Below are positions 17,306-26,739 of a stretch of DNA of 64,000 bases, in pieces. Under the pieces are notes generated by a model, which saw only the letters and a list, made by a program, of their open reading frames with translations, did no database searches and was not told the origin of the DNA. The number at the start of each line of letters is the position of its first letter. Position 1 is the stretch's first letter. A program made the position numbers and the translations under genes. This DNA comes from Halopelagius fulvigenes (GTDB lineage Archaea > Halobacteriota > Halobacteria > Halobacteriales > Haloferacaceae): positions 186,001 through 250,000 of the forward strand of contig NZ_JBHSXH010000015.1 of NCBI RefSeq assembly GCF_042662625.1. Reading direction: 5' to 3'.

Positions 17306-18520
17306 ATGACCGAGGACTCGCGCATGCGATTAGACGAGCGAATCGAACGGCGGAGGCGACGTGAGAGCGGGGCGAACCGGCTGGTTCGGGACATCTCGGC
17401 GTTGGACCCGACCGCACACCCCGCCGAACCGACCGGGCGGGGGCCGACGCTCGAACGACTGCTCGACCGCCTCGATCCGGCGTTCGCGGGCGAACTGCCG
17501 GACGACACCTACGTGTACGGTCCGAAGGGGGCCGGGAAGTCGGCCCTCGTCGCCGCCCTGTTCGACCGCCTCGCCGAAACCGCGCGGAACCACCCGCGGG
17601 CCATCCACACGACCACCCGCGCGTCGTCGCCGCCGCCGGTGGAGTTCGCCTACGTGGACGCGCGCGCCGCGACCAGCGAGTTCGCCCTGCTCCGCGCCGT
17701 CCTCGACGCAGTCGTCGAGGAGTCCGTCCCGTCCGGCGGCGTCGGCACCGCCGCGGTGAGAGAGCGACTCGGAGACGAACTCGGGCACGCCCGCCGCGTC
17801 GTCGTCGCCGTGGACCACGTGGGTGAACCCGAGACGCTCCCCGTCGAACGCCTCGGCGACGTGTTCGCCCCCGTCTCGGAGTCGCTCTCCCACGTCGCCG
17901 TCGGCCGCGCCGACCCGCCGAGCACGGACCTCGCGACGGTCGAAGTGCCGCCTTACGAGCGACACGCCCTCGCCGACGTGCTCACGAGTCGGACCTCGGA
18001 CGGACTCGCCCGCCACGCCCTCGGCCACGACGCCGTCAGCGACGTGGCGGCGTGGGCCGACGGCGACGCCCACGACGCACTCGCCGCACTCTACGGGGCG
18101 GCCGTCGAGGCGGCCGACGCGGCGACGGGCAGGATTGAACCCCGCCACGTCGAGGCGGGGATGGCGGGCGTCCCCGCCGACTGCTGTTCGCTCGGGCGCG
18201 TCGGGTCGCTCTCGGCCAGTCGTCGCCGCGTCCTCCTCGAACTCGTCGGACTCGACGGCGACGACCGGGGGTCCGTCACCCGCGCCGCCGCCGCCATCGC
18301 CGACGCGCCGACCGTGGACCTCTCGGCGGCCACCGTCAAGCGCCTCCTCTACGAACTCTCGGAGGTCGGCGTGGTTCGCCGCGTCGCGGGGGACGCCGAG
18401 GGCGACGGCGGCCCCGGCCGACCGCCGAGCAGACCGGAACCGAACTTCCCGATGCGGGTGTTCGAGCGACTCGGCGACCCCGAAGCCGAACGGCGGGGCG
18501 CCGACTCCGCGGCGACGTAG
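17306..18520 (+). CDS. Cdc6/Orc1-like AAA+ protein with altered Walker B
   Basis: 404 residues. A Walker A motif GPKGAGKS is at 72-79. The Walker B position reads VVVAVDHVG (Asp170, then His instead of Glu), which would weaken ATP hydrolysis. Sensor-like and lid regions follow, with a C-terminal winged-helix-like end (VKRLLYELSEVGVVRR). The overall layout is that of Orc1/Cdc6 proteins, though it is more diverged than replication initiators. No origin repeats are seen next to it, so it is more likely one of the accessory Cdc6-like proteins of haloarchaea than the initiator of an adjacent origin. Role uncertain. Confidence 0.75.
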   Translation: MTEDSRMRLDERIERRRRRESGANRLVRDISALDPTAHPAEPTGRGPTLERLLDRLDPAFAGELPDDTYVYGPKGAGKSALVAALFDRLAETARNHPRAIHTTTRASSPPPVEFAYVDARAATSEFALLRAVLDAVVEESVPSGGVGTAAVRERLGDELGHARRVVVAVDHVGEPETLPVERLGDVFAPVSESLSHVAVGRADPPSTDLATVEVPPYERHALADVLTSRTSDGLARHALGHDAVSDVAAWADGDAHDALAALYGAAVEAADAATGRIEPRHVEAGMAGVPADCCSLGRVGSLSASRRRVLLELVGLDGDDRGSVTRAAAAIADAPTVDLSAATVKRLLYELSEVGVVRRVAGDAEGDGGPGRPPSRPEPNFPMRVFERLGDPEAERRGADSAAT

Positions 18521-18581
18521 GGTTCTCGGTCGCGACTTCCGAGAGCGGAGCACCTTTCCTTGCGGTCCCCGATGCGTCCCC

Positions 18582-19262
18582 ATGGAAACCGCGGTTCCGC
18601 CCATCGTGTTGGACATCGACGGGACGCTGACGGACGCCCCGGGACGACTCGACCCGCGCGTGTTCGACGTGCTTCCGACGTGGGACGCGCCGGTCGTCCT
18701 CGCGACGGGGAAGGCGTTCCCCTACCCGGTGAGCCTCTGTCACTACATCGGCATCGAACAGACCGTCGTCGCGGAGAACGGCGGCGTCGTCCTCGCCGCC
18801 GGCGAGGTGTCGTACAACGCCGACAGGGACGCCGCGCAGGCCGCCGCCGAGGAGTTCGAGGCCCGCGGCGGCGACATCGGGTGGGGGGAGTTCGACGCCG
18901 TCAACAAGTGGCGCGAGACGGAGGTGGCGGTGAACCTCTCGGCGGACGAAGACCTGTTGCGCGAGGTGGCCGCAGAGTACGACCTCGACGTGTTGGACAC
19001 GGGCTACGCCTACCACGTGAAGACGCCCGGCATCGAGAAGGGAGACGGCTTGCGGGCGATATGCGAGACGCTGGACCTCGACCCCGCCGACTTCGTCGCA
19101 ATCGGCGACAGCGAGAACGACGCCTCGACGTTCGAAGTCGCCGGACGGTCCTACGCCGTCGCCAACGCCGACGACGTGGCGAAAGCCGCCGCCGACGAGG
19201 TTCTCGAAGAGTCGTACATGGACGGGACGCTCTCGGTGCTCGATTCGCTCCGGGAGCGATAG
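18582..19262 (+). CDS. HAD-superfamily phosphatase, phosphoglycolate phosphatase type
   Basis: 226 residues from the ATG at 18582 (METAVPPIVLDIDGTLTD). HAD motif I is DIDGTLTD, motif III/IV is GIEKGDGL and IGDSENDASTF, and the cap is of the Cof/archaeal phosphoglycolate phosphatase type (GKAFPYPVSLCHYIGIEQTVVAENGG). Archaeal members hydrolyse 2-phosphoglycolate with Mg2+. The substrate is inferred from family resemblance only. It follows the Cdc6-like gene by 61 bases. Confidence 0.88.
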   Translation: METAVPPIVLDIDGTLTDAPGRLDPRVFDVLPTWDAPVVLATGKAFPYPVSLCHYIGIEQTVVAENGGVVLAAGEVSYNADRDAAQAAAEEFEARGGDIGWGEFDAVNKWRETEVAVNLSADEDLLREVAAEYDLDVLDTGYAYHVKTPGIEKGDGLRAICETLDLDPADFVAIGDSENDASTFEVAGRSYAVANADDVAKAAADEVLEESYMDGTLSVLDSLRER

Positions 19263-19285
19263 TCGCGGCGCGAGGCGGGGCGGCG

Positions 19286-19645
19286 TCAGTCGTCCGCGCT
19301 GTTTACGCCGTCCGCGTCGTCTTCGCCGCCGTCCGCGGTCTCCGGTCCGGTCGACTCCTCGACCCACGACGCGTAGGCGGGAAGCGCGTCCGCCCGGTCG
19401 AACCGTTCGACGCACGGCACGTCGTAGGGGTGTAACTCCTCGATTCTATCGCGGAGCGCGGTGTAGCCGTCCTCCGTCGTCTTCGCTAAGAGAACGACTT
19501 CGGACTCCTCGTACACCTCTCCCTCCCAGCGATAGACGGACTCGCAGTCGAGGCGGTTCACGCAGGCGGCCAGTCGTTCCTCCACGAGGGTTCGCGCGAG
19601 TTCCGGCGCGGCGTCGGGGGGTGCCGTGACGAATGCGGTCGGCAT
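19286..19645 (-). CDS. cutA: CutA-type divalent cation tolerance protein
   Basis: 119 residues. The family segments are clear: LVEERLAACVNRL, SVYRWEGEVYEESEVVLLAKT, RIEELHPYDVPCV and the C-terminal YASWVEEST. CutA proteins form trimers with a ferredoxin-like fold and bind divalent metals; the physiological role is poorly defined. An acidic tail of about 20 residues is added after the usual end. It converges on the HAD phosphatase gene, 23 bases away. Confidence 0.95.
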   Translation of the reverse strand: MPTAFVTAPPDAAPELARTLVEERLAACVNRLDCESVYRWEGEVYEESEVVLLAKTTEDGYTALRDRIEELHPYDVPCVERFDRADALPAYASWVEESTGPETADGGEDDADGVNSADD

Positions 19646-19699
19646 ACTCCCTCTCGGCGCGCCGAGCGTTTCCTCGTTTCGACCGGTCCGTCGGCCCCG

Positions 19700-19906
19700 T
19701 CAGACCTCGGCGGCGTCGGTGTCGTCTCCGAAGGGGGCGAACGCGCCGTTTATGTCCCACTCGTGGATGCAGTAGGGGTTCCCGACGCGCGGCGTCCCCT
19801 CCTCTCTGACGACGCGCCACGTCTCCTCGCTCTGGTCCCATCGTTCGACCCGTCCGCACCGCTCGCAGGTCCGTTTCGTCGGCGTGCGCAGTTTCCCGTC
19901 GGACAT
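19700..19906 (-). CDS. HEWD-type small zinc-binding protein
   Basis: 68 residues. Contains CERCG (Cys14, Cys17) and a second pair in NPYCIHEWDI (Cys46, His48), a likely C2CH-type zinc site. The IHEWDINGAF segment matches the haloarchaeal HEWD family. Function is unknown; small zinc proteins are common in haloarchaea. It lies 54 bases upstream of cutA on the same strand, so the two may be cotranscribed. Confidence 0.85.
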   Translation of the reverse strand: MSDGKLRTPTKRTCERCGRVERWDQSEETWRVVREEGTPRVGNPYCIHEWDINGAFAPFGDDTDAAEV

Positions 19907-20016
19907 CGTTCCTACTCCAACGAGGGGGCGTGCAACTAATTAACGTTGACTCCCGCGGCAGCGGTGACCACCGACCCGCGGGGTGCGTATTTGAGTCCCG
20001 CCCGAGTAGTCCGACC

Positions 20017-20577
20017 ATGGGATTTCACACGTTCGACGTCGCCCGCGCGGAGTCGCTCGACGACGAGGGGCGGTACCGGTACTGTTCGCGGGAGGAACTC
20101 CTCGCGCTCTTGGCCCCCTCGCCGGGGGAGGCGGTCGCCGACCTCGGGAGCGGAACCGGCTTCTACACGGACGACGTCGCGCCCGCCGTCGGAACGCTGT
20201 ACGCCGTGGACGTGCAGGCGGCGATGCACGAGTTCTACCGGGAGAAGGGCGTCCCCCCGAACGTGGAACTGGTCACGGCGGACGTCGAATCGCTCCCCTT
20301 CGCGGACGGCGAACTCGACGCCGCCCTCTCGACGATGGTGTACCACGAGTTCGCATCCGACGACGCCGTCACCGAACTCGGGCGCGTCCTCCGCCCGGAC
20401 GGACGCCTCGTCACCGTCGATTGGTCGAAGGCCGGGCCGGGCGAGGCGGGGCCGCCGACCGACGAGCGATTCGGACTCGGAGACGCCGTCTCCACGCTGG
20501 AGGACGGGGGGTTCGTCGTGACGGAGGCCGCCTCGCGCCGCGAGACGTTCGTCTGCGTTGCGAGACGAACGGAGTAA
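20017..20577 (+). CDS. Class I SAM-dependent methyltransferase
   Basis: 186 residues from the ATG at 20017 (MGFHTFDVARAESL). Motif I is VADLGSGTGFYT, the acidic motif II is YAVDVQ, and LPFADGELDAALSTMVYHEF and LRPDGRLVTVDWSK complete the Methyltransf_11 fold. The acceptor substrate cannot be read from sequence. It stands alone on the plus strand, divergent from the HEWD gene and convergent with the DUF368 gene. A TATA-like GTATTTGAG lies about 30 bases upstream. Confidence 0.9.
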   Translation: MGFHTFDVARAESLDDEGRYRYCSREELLALLAPSPGEAVADLGSGTGFYTDDVAPAVGTLYAVDVQAAMHEFYREKGVPPNVELVTADVESLPFADGELDAALSTMVYHEFASDDAVTELGRVLRPDGRLVTVDWSKAGPGEAGPPTDERFGLGDAVSTLEDGGFVVTEAASRRETFVCVARRTE

Positions 20578-20667
20578 CCCGGCCGCGATCCCGTCTCTCC
20601 CGCCGTCGCCTGCGCGAACTGCGGCGGCGACGGCGTGCGGAACATCTCGGTTCCGCGAGCGTAGTCG

Positions 20668-21702
20668 TCAATCGAGGCCGCCGGAGGCGGCCGTCTCTTC
20701 CCGTTCGTCCGCCCCGCGCGGCGGTTCGTCCTCGACGTCGCCCAGTCCGGCGTAGCGGTCCACGACGAGGACGGCGACGGCGCCGACGATGGCCGTGAGG
20801 GCGAACACGCCGACGAGTTCGGCGGTCCACGTCCGGCCCATCTCCGCGAGTTGGCTCCCGGTGCTCTCGACGGGCGCTCTGAGCGCTCCGACGATGAGTG
20901 CGACGAGGAACGCGAGCGTCGGCTTTCGGTGGTGTTCGAGCGCCCACCGGACGGCGTGCGCGACGGTGAACAGACCGACGAAGGCGCCGAGGACGAACGC
21001 GACGACGATCGCGCCGTTCTCGACGACGGGCACGACGCTCCCGCCGAGGACGACGGCCAACAGGCCGTCAACGAACGCCTTCAGCGCCCCGGTCATGAAC
21101 TCGTACTGCCCGAGGAGAATGAGGAGCAACGACCCCGAGAGCCCCGGCAGTATCATCGCGCTGACGGCTATCGCTCCCGCGACGAACGTCACGACGGGAC
21201 CCGTCCCCAGGGCGGCTTCGGCGCTCCCGGAGACGACGAACGCGACGACGAACCCGGCGACGGCGGCGCCGACGCGTCCGGGCGTGTCGAGCGACAGTTC
21301 GCTCAAGAGCACCCACGCCGAGGCGGCGATGAGACCGAAGAAGAACCCGAACGTCGGGACAGGAAACTCCGTGATGCCCGTGTGGACGAGTCGGGTCACC
21401 GTGACGACGGCCGTCATTATGCCCGCGCCGAGGACGACGAGGAACGCGGCGTCAACCGCGCGGAGGGCTTCGACCGCGCGTTCGCGGCGGCCGGGGAGGA
21501 CGCCGCCGACCACGTCGAGTATCCGGCCGGGGGAGACGTTCGTCACGGCGTCGATGAGTCGTTCGTAGATGCCGGTCAGGAGGGCGATGGTCCCGCCGGA
21601 GACGCCGGGGACGGCGTCGGCGGTGCCCATACAGAGGCCCTTCAGGTAGATCACGAGCCACGCGGTGCGGTCGGCGCGCGACTCGTCGGGGTCGGGGGAC
21701 AT
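20668..21702 (-). CDS. DUF368-family polyprenyl-phosphate transporter candidate
   Basis: 344 residues with about 9 membrane segments. The family signature KGLCMGTADAVPGVSGGTIALLTGIYE is at the N-terminus and a second similar hairpin (VSAMILPGLSGSLLLILLGQYE) is in the middle. Bacterial DUF368 proteins (PopT) have been shown to recycle undecaprenyl phosphate across the membrane. In archaea the lipid carrier for N-glycosylation is dolichol phosphate, and this gene sits next to aglM and aglB, so recycling of dolichol phosphate is a reasonable inference, not shown here. Confidence 0.9.
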   Translation of the reverse strand: MSPDPDESRADRTAWLVIYLKGLCMGTADAVPGVSGGTIALLTGIYERLIDAVTNVSPGRILDVVGGVLPGRRERAVEALRAVDAAFLVVLGAGIMTAVVTVTRLVHTGITEFPVPTFGFFFGLIAASAWVLLSELSLDTPGRVGAAVAGFVVAFVVSGSAEAALGTGPVVTFVAGAIAVSAMILPGLSGSLLLILLGQYEFMTGALKAFVDGLLAVVLGGSVVPVVENGAIVVAFVLGAFVGLFTVAHAVRWALEHHRKPTLAFLVALIVGALRAPVESTGSQLAEMGRTWTAELVGVFALTAIVGAVAVLVVDRYAGLGDVEDEPPRGADEREETAASGGLD

Positions 21703-21840
21703 GCGACTCCCTTCGACACCCCGCTACTCCGTTGTTTCGCTTCTCGCACGCGTTCGGACTCGGACGCGCTCCGATGCGGCCGTTTCGCCGACTGGGAGCG
21801 AGGAGAACGTTGAAAGTGACGGGGACTGACTACTCGCCCA

Positions 21841-23133
21841 ATGAAGATCAGCATCATCGGTAGCGGGTACGTCGGCACGACTATCGCCGCGTGCTTCGCG
21901 GAGGTGGGTCACGACGTCGTGAACGTCGATATCGACGAGGACATCGTGGCGTCGCTGAACGACGGCGAGGCGCCCATCCACGAACCCGGCCTCGACGAAC
22001 TCGTCGAGAAACACGCGGGCGACCGACTGCGGGCGACGACCGACTACGACGCCATCGTAGAGACGGACGCGACGTTCCTCGCGCTTCCGACCCCCTCCGA
22101 GGACGACGGCCACATCGACCTCTCCATCATGGAGGCGGGCGCGCGGTCCGTCGGCCGAACGCTCGCCGACAAGGACGGCTACCACCTCGTCGTCACCAAG
22201 AGCACCGTCGTCCCGACGACGACGGAGGAGGTCATCGCGCCCATCCTCGAAGCGGAGTCGGGCCTCGAACTCGGGAGCGACTTCGACGTCGGCATGAACC
22301 CCGAGTTCCTCCGCGAGGGGAGCGCCGTCTCCGACTTTCTCGACCCCGACAAGGTCGTCCTCGGGTCCGAGACGGACCGCGCGGCGACGCTCCTCCGGGA
22401 CGTGTTCGACCCCCTCGTCGAACAGGCGGACTCGCCGCCGGTCGTCGAAACGGGCGTCCGCGAGGCGGAGATGATAAAGTACGCCAACAACGCCTTCCTC
22501 GCCTCGAAGATATCGCTCGCGAACGACCTCGCGAACATCTGCAAGGAGTACGACATCGACTCCGAGGAGGTGTTGGACGCCGTCGGTCTGGACTCCCGCA
22601 TCGGGTCGGCGTTCCTCGGTGCGGGCGTCGGGTGGGGGGGCAGTTGCTTCCCGAAGGACGTCGCCGCCATCGTCGCCGCGGCGCGGGACGCGGGGTACGA
22701 GGCCAAGATGCTCGAAGCGGCGGTCGAGGTCAACGACAGACAGCCCGTCCGGATGCTCGACATCCTCCGCGACCACGCGGACCCCTCGGGCGCCCGCGTC
22801 GCCGTGTTGGGTCTGGCGTTCAAACCCGGCACCGACGACGTGCGTAACTCCCGCGCCATCCCCCTCATCGACGCTCTCCTCGATTCGGGCGCGGACGTGG
22901 TGGGCTACGACCCGGTGGCGACGGCGAACATGCGCGAGCACTTCCCGGACATCGACTACGCCGACTCCGCGGCGGACGCGTTGGCCGGGGCCGACGCCGC
23001 ACTCGTCGTCACCGACTGGGACGAGTTCGCCGCCCTGGACGACGAGTTCGACGCGATGACCGACGCCGTCGTCGTGGACGGCCGCCGAATCGTCTCCCGC
23101 CGCGACGGCATCGTCTACGAGTCGCTGGTCTAA
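21841..23133 (+). CDS. aglM: UDP-glucose 6-dehydrogenase AglM
   Basis: 430 residues. Oxidises UDP-glucose to UDP-glucuronic acid with two NAD+, supplying hexuronic acids for S-layer N-glycans. An NAD-binding GSGYVGTT motif is at the N-terminus, with the KSTVVPTTTEEV and EMIKYANNAFLASKIS segments, catalytic Cys in GGSCFPKD and a C-terminal domain (LGLAFKPGTDDVRNS). Full length. In H. volcanii, aglM lies next to aglB, as here. The two genes converge with a 199-base gap. Confidence 0.96.
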   Translation: MKISIIGSGYVGTTIAACFAEVGHDVVNVDIDEDIVASLNDGEAPIHEPGLDELVEKHAGDRLRATTDYDAIVETDATFLALPTPSEDDGHIDLSIMEAGARSVGRTLADKDGYHLVVTKSTVVPTTTEEVIAPILEAESGLELGSDFDVGMNPEFLREGSAVSDFLDPDKVVLGSETDRAATLLRDVFDPLVEQADSPPVVETGVREAEMIKYANNAFLASKISLANDLANICKEYDIDSEEVLDAVGLDSRIGSAFLGAGVGWGGSCFPKDVAAIVAAARDAGYEAKMLEAAVEVNDRQPVRMLDILRDHADPSGARVAVLGLAFKPGTDDVRNSRAIPLIDALLDSGADVVGYDPVATANMREHFPDIDYADSAADALAGADAALVVTDWDEFAALDDEFDAMTDAVVVDGRRIVSRRDGIVYESLV

Positions 23134-23332
23134 CTCCGCGCTCGGATCGCGCGGCCGCATCTACGCTACTCCTCTATTCGCCGTCTACTCTACTCCCCTT
23201 CTCGCCGGTACGTCCGGGAGTCGCAGCAGTCGCTACGAGAAGCGATACCGGAAGCGTCGGTACTGGACGCGTCGAAGCCGAAAGCGACAGCGGACGGAGA
23301 GAAAGAAACCGAGCGTCGGAGTCGAACGGCGG
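23134..23332. terminator. Convergent gap with pyrimidine tracts on both strands
   Basis: The gap between the aglM and aglB stops contains T/C-rich runs for each gene: TACTCCTCTATTC and TCTACTCTACTCCCC on the plus strand, and GGTTTCTTTCTCTCC read on the minus strand (about 23299-23313). Archaeal termination often uses such T-rich tracts. No gene is evident. Confidence 0.45.
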
Positions 23333-26300
23333 TTACGCGGCGCGGGCCGCGGCCGTCTCCGCCGTCACGTCCGCGTCGGACGCCGTGAGCGACGACTGGC
23401 TGCTCGACCCGGCGTCCGAGGAACCGGAGTCGGACGACCCGGCGCTCGAAGAGCCGGAGTTGACCTGAAGTTTCTGCGCGTTGCGCTGCAGTTCGACGGA
23501 GAGGTTACCGTCCTCCGCGCCGTTGACCTGCCCCTCCTCGACGGAGAGGTTCGCCTGCTGGCTGACGACGTAGCCGCTCTCGTTGAGCGACGCGCCCGCG
23601 GAGATGGTGTACGGGCCGTTCGCGCGGACGCTGACGTTCGTGTAGCCGTTCTGGGGGCCGTACTCGTCGTAGCCCGTCGTGGCGTACGGCAGCGTCATGG
23701 TGAACTCGCCGTTCTCGTCGGCCTGCGCTTGCTGCGTGTAGGTGAACGTGGAGTTCGTCGTCGGCACCTTCATCTCGACGCTCGCGGTGACGGTGGCGTT
23801 CGCGGGCGCGCCGCTTCCCTGCACCGTCGCGCCGGGCACGCGTTCGAAGGACTTCACCCACGCGGGGTTACTGGGGAACGTGGCCTGCGGGTTGATGCCC
23901 GCCATCTGCCCGTCGCTGTACGCCTGTCGGAGGTAATCGCCCGACTGCGTCGCGGAGGCGTTCGACACCTTCACGAGGCGGTAGTGCTGGAGCGCCGGAA
24001 CGCGCTCGGAGGGGAACGACCCGATACCGCCTATCTGCGACGTGCCGTCCTGTTGGACGTACTGCCGCGCGGCGCTCATGTTGTCGAACGTCTTGACGGT
24101 GGTCTCGTTGCCCTGCGGAACCGCCTTCACCGTCGTCTGGCCGGAACTGGTGCTGACGGCCTGGGGTTCCCAGTCTGTGACGACCGGACTCGGCTCCTGG
24201 GCGCTCCCGTGGTAGAGGTAGAGTCGCGTCATCAGGCTGTCGTAGTAGCGCTGGTGACGGACGAGGTAGTTACCCTGGTACTGTCCCTCCTGGTTGAACC
24301 GGTATATCGGCTCGTAGAACTGGCTCTGCGAGATGTTACCGGCGTCGTAGAACACCGTCGGTGCGCCGAACTTCGAGCCGGGGGTCGCCATCTTCCAGTC
24401 GATCATCACGTACCGGGTCTGGTTACCCTCGGTGCTCTGCGAGGCGAGGACGTCCTGCGCCTGCGTCTCGTTGGGCGCGAGCAGGAAGTTCGCGGCCGTG
24501 TTGGCCCCCTGCTGGAACGGGTTGGCGTTCGGGATGCGCTCGCCCTCGACGGTTATCCAGTGGCCGTAGTCCCACCACGACATCACGCCGTAGGAGCCTT
24601 CGCCGTACTGGTAGTCGTCCGTTCTCTCGTACTTCCCGTAGTACTCCATATCGTTCGACGCGCCGCCGAACGTGCCCTCAGAGGGCGTCTGTCGGCTCAT
24701 CCACTCGAGGCTTCCTTCCCACTGCATGACGTCGCCCGGACCGGCGAACTCGGCGGTCTGCCACGCCGTGTTCGTCTTGTCGGCGGCGGCGTTGCCGGTG
24801 TTCCGAACGTTGAGGGGGACGACGAGAACCGGCGCGGCGACGAGGATGAGGACCGCACCGATGGCCGCCATCTGGTACGTTTCGAGGTCGGAGACCTTCG
24901 TGGCCGCCGTCCTGACGTTCAGCAACCGGAGCACCTCCACGAGGAAGTACGCGTTCAGCACTACCACGACGACGGCGAGGTAGTAGTTGAAGCGAACCTG
25001 CGTGAACGCGGCCGAGGTGATGAACGCCCCCCAGACGACGACGAACAGCCGTTCGGGGTCGCGGTAGGTGAGGAGTGCGGCGCCGACGATGATGGCGCTG
25101 ACGATTCCGAGCGAGACGAGTTGGCCGTCGAGACCGACGAGTTCCCCGATTCCGGCCGGAATCGACGGCACGAGAAAGAGGAGACCGACGACGGCGAGGC
25201 TGCCGACGACGTAGCCGATGTCGCGGGTCTCTCCACCTTTCAGAAGCGGCTTCGCGAGCATCCACACGACTGCCGCGACGGCGGTGAAGAACGTGAAGCC
25301 GTAGTCGGAGACGATCCGGTTGACGGCCGTCATCTGGAGCTGATTGAGCGTGCTCTGTGAGAGGTACGGTTGGGCCTCACCGATGGTCCGAGTCGCGGCG
25401 TTCGCGCTAAACCCGAGGATGCGGAAGAAGTTCGAGGAGATGAGATTGCCGACGCTCGGCAGAACGAGGAAGACGAGTCCGAGGCCGACGACGACGAGTC
25501 CGAAGACGGCCGCGGGGTACGCCACGGTGTCTACGTCGCGCGCCTCCCACTCGCGGGCGAGCCACGCGAGGAAGACCGTTCCCGCAGCGACGGCGAACGA
25601 GAGTCCGGGCTGAACGAGAGAGAAGTGGGTGGACGAGAACCCGAACTCGTCTATCTGGACGAGCATCAGAACGCCCGTGACTATCATCGACGTGGCGGCG
25701 ACGAACGCCGTCGCCTCGGGAGAACGACCGTTGACGACGTCGCTCGACATCTTCAGGACGACGAACGTGCCCACGATGGCGACGAGGAGGACCCCCGGCG
25801 GCCAGACCCACATGTACAGCGCAATCGCGACGCCCGCGAGAACCGACCACAGGAGGGGCGACCGGAGGGCGTCGACGTCGCGGTCGGTGACGAGTTCCCA
25901 GACGGGCATCTCGCGCTCGGCGACGCCCAAGGCGACCATCAACGCGGCGACGGCCATGGACATGAAGAACGGCTCGGCGGCGTTGTGGTCCGCGAACCCG
26001 ACGAGGGTGCGCTGGAGGAACGTCCCCGGCATCAGGCCGAGGAGGAGAGCGCCGAACAGCGCCGGTCCGCGACCGGCGAGGCGTTTCCCGATGAGATACG
26101 CCGGAATCGCCGTGAGCGCACCGAAAACGGCCGGTGCGACGAGAAGCGTCTTCCCGACGAGCGCCTCACTCGGACTTCCGAGTCCGATTATCAGGGCGGC
26201 CGTCGCGATAATCTGGTCGTACAGCGTCCCGAACTGCCCGACACTCGTCCCGTAGGGGAAGTTCGTCCACGGGTCGAACGGCATCGTGAACGGCCAGTTC

Positions 26301-26515
26301 CTGACAGTGTAGCTCACCTCTCGGAGGTGATACCATGCGTCGTTTCCGGAGAAGAACACCTCTCCGTTTCGTATGAATCTACCGTACGACTGGAGTCGGA
26401 TGGCCAGCATCACGGCCATCACCACGAGGAGGGCGGGGACGTGGTACCAGTCTGCGAAGCGTTCGAGGACCGACGGTGATTCGTAGTCCTCGCGACGCTC
26501 GTTGTCTACGCTCAT
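23333..26515 (-). CDS. aglB: Oligosaccharyltransferase AglB
   Basis: 1060 residues. Transfers the lipid-linked glycan to Asn in N-X-S/T sequons of S-layer and other exported proteins, with the active site outside the membrane. A first external-loop acidic motif is near residue 59 (SGNDAWYHLR); about 13 membrane segments extend to roughly residue 600; WWDYGHW is at 647-653 at the start of the external domain. The last about 35 residues are Ser/Gly/Asp/Ala-rich. A minus-strand TATA box (GCTTATAC) is about 28 bases before the ATG. Start chosen by that spacing. Confidence 0.97.
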   Translation of the reverse strand: MSVDNERREDYESPSVLERFADWYHVPALLVVMAVMLAIRLQSYGRFIRNGEVFFSGNDAWYHLREVSYTVRNWPFTMPFDPWTNFPYGTSVGQFGTLYDQIIATAALIIGLGSPSEALVGKTLLVAPAVFGALTAIPAYLIGKRLAGRGPALFGALLLGLMPGTFLQRTLVGFADHNAAEPFFMSMAVAALMVALGVAEREMPVWELVTDRDVDALRSPLLWSVLAGVAIALYMWVWPPGVLLVAIVGTFVVLKMSSDVVNGRSPEATAFVAATSMIVTGVLMLVQIDEFGFSSTHFSLVQPGLSFAVAAGTVFLAWLAREWEARDVDTVAYPAAVFGLVVVGLGLVFLVLPSVGNLISSNFFRILGFSANAATRTIGEAQPYLSQSTLNQLQMTAVNRIVSDYGFTFFTAVAAVVWMLAKPLLKGGETRDIGYVVGSLAVVGLLFLVPSIPAGIGELVGLDGQLVSLGIVSAIIVGAALLTYRDPERLFVVVWGAFITSAAFTQVRFNYYLAVVVVVLNAYFLVEVLRLLNVRTAATKVSDLETYQMAAIGAVLILVAAPVLVVPLNVRNTGNAAADKTNTAWQTAEFAGPGDVMQWEGSLEWMSRQTPSEGTFGGASNDMEYYGKYERTDDYQYGEGSYGVMSWWDYGHWITVEGERIPNANPFQQGANTAANFLLAPNETQAQDVLASQSTEGNQTRYVMIDWKMATPGSKFGAPTVFYDAGNISQSQFYEPIYRFNQEGQYQGNYLVRHQRYYDSLMTRLYLYHGSAQEPSPVVTDWEPQAVSTSSGQTTVKAVPQGNETTVKTFDNMSAARQYVQQDGTSQIGGIGSFPSERVPALQHYRLVKVSNASATQSGDYLRQAYSDGQMAGINPQATFPSNPAWVKSFERVPGATVQGSGAPANATVTASVEMKVPTTNSTFTYTQQAQADENGEFTMTLPYATTGYDEYGPQNGYTNVSVRANGPYTISAGASLNESGYVVSQQANLSVEEGQVNGAEDGNLSVELQRNAQKLQVNSGSSSAGSSDSGSSDAGSSSQSSLTASDADVTAETAAARAA

Positions 26516-26739
26516 CGCTTGGAGGGAGTGCCAAACCGTGTATAAGCCTTATGATGCAGTCAGGCGGATTTCTCTCCCGGCGGTGAACGTCCCTCGATAC
26601 GACGCTAGGTGCCGCCCTCTGCCGACCGGAGGGTGACTTCCACCGTCGCTGAGAACCGCGGCGAATCGGAACACGTGTCAAATCCGTCATCAATGGATTT
26701 AACCCGAGTCACCGGGAATCGGCTGGCCAGCCAACGATC
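26516..26739. promoter_or_regulatory. Divergent promoter region upstream of aglB
   Basis: Contains the palindromic ATAAG-c-CTTAT (about 26541-26551), which places a TATA-like box on both strands. It also contains a perfect inverted repeat AAATCC (26680-26685) / GGATTT (26695-26700) that overlaps the TATA-like GGATTTAAC of the rightward transcript. These fit one promoter for aglB and one for the genes starting at 26740/26944. Confidence 0.5.

Noticed and set aside
23729..26479. Long open frames antisense to aglB
   Set aside because: Same explanation as above; no promoter, no family features, and aglB on the other strand is unmistakable.
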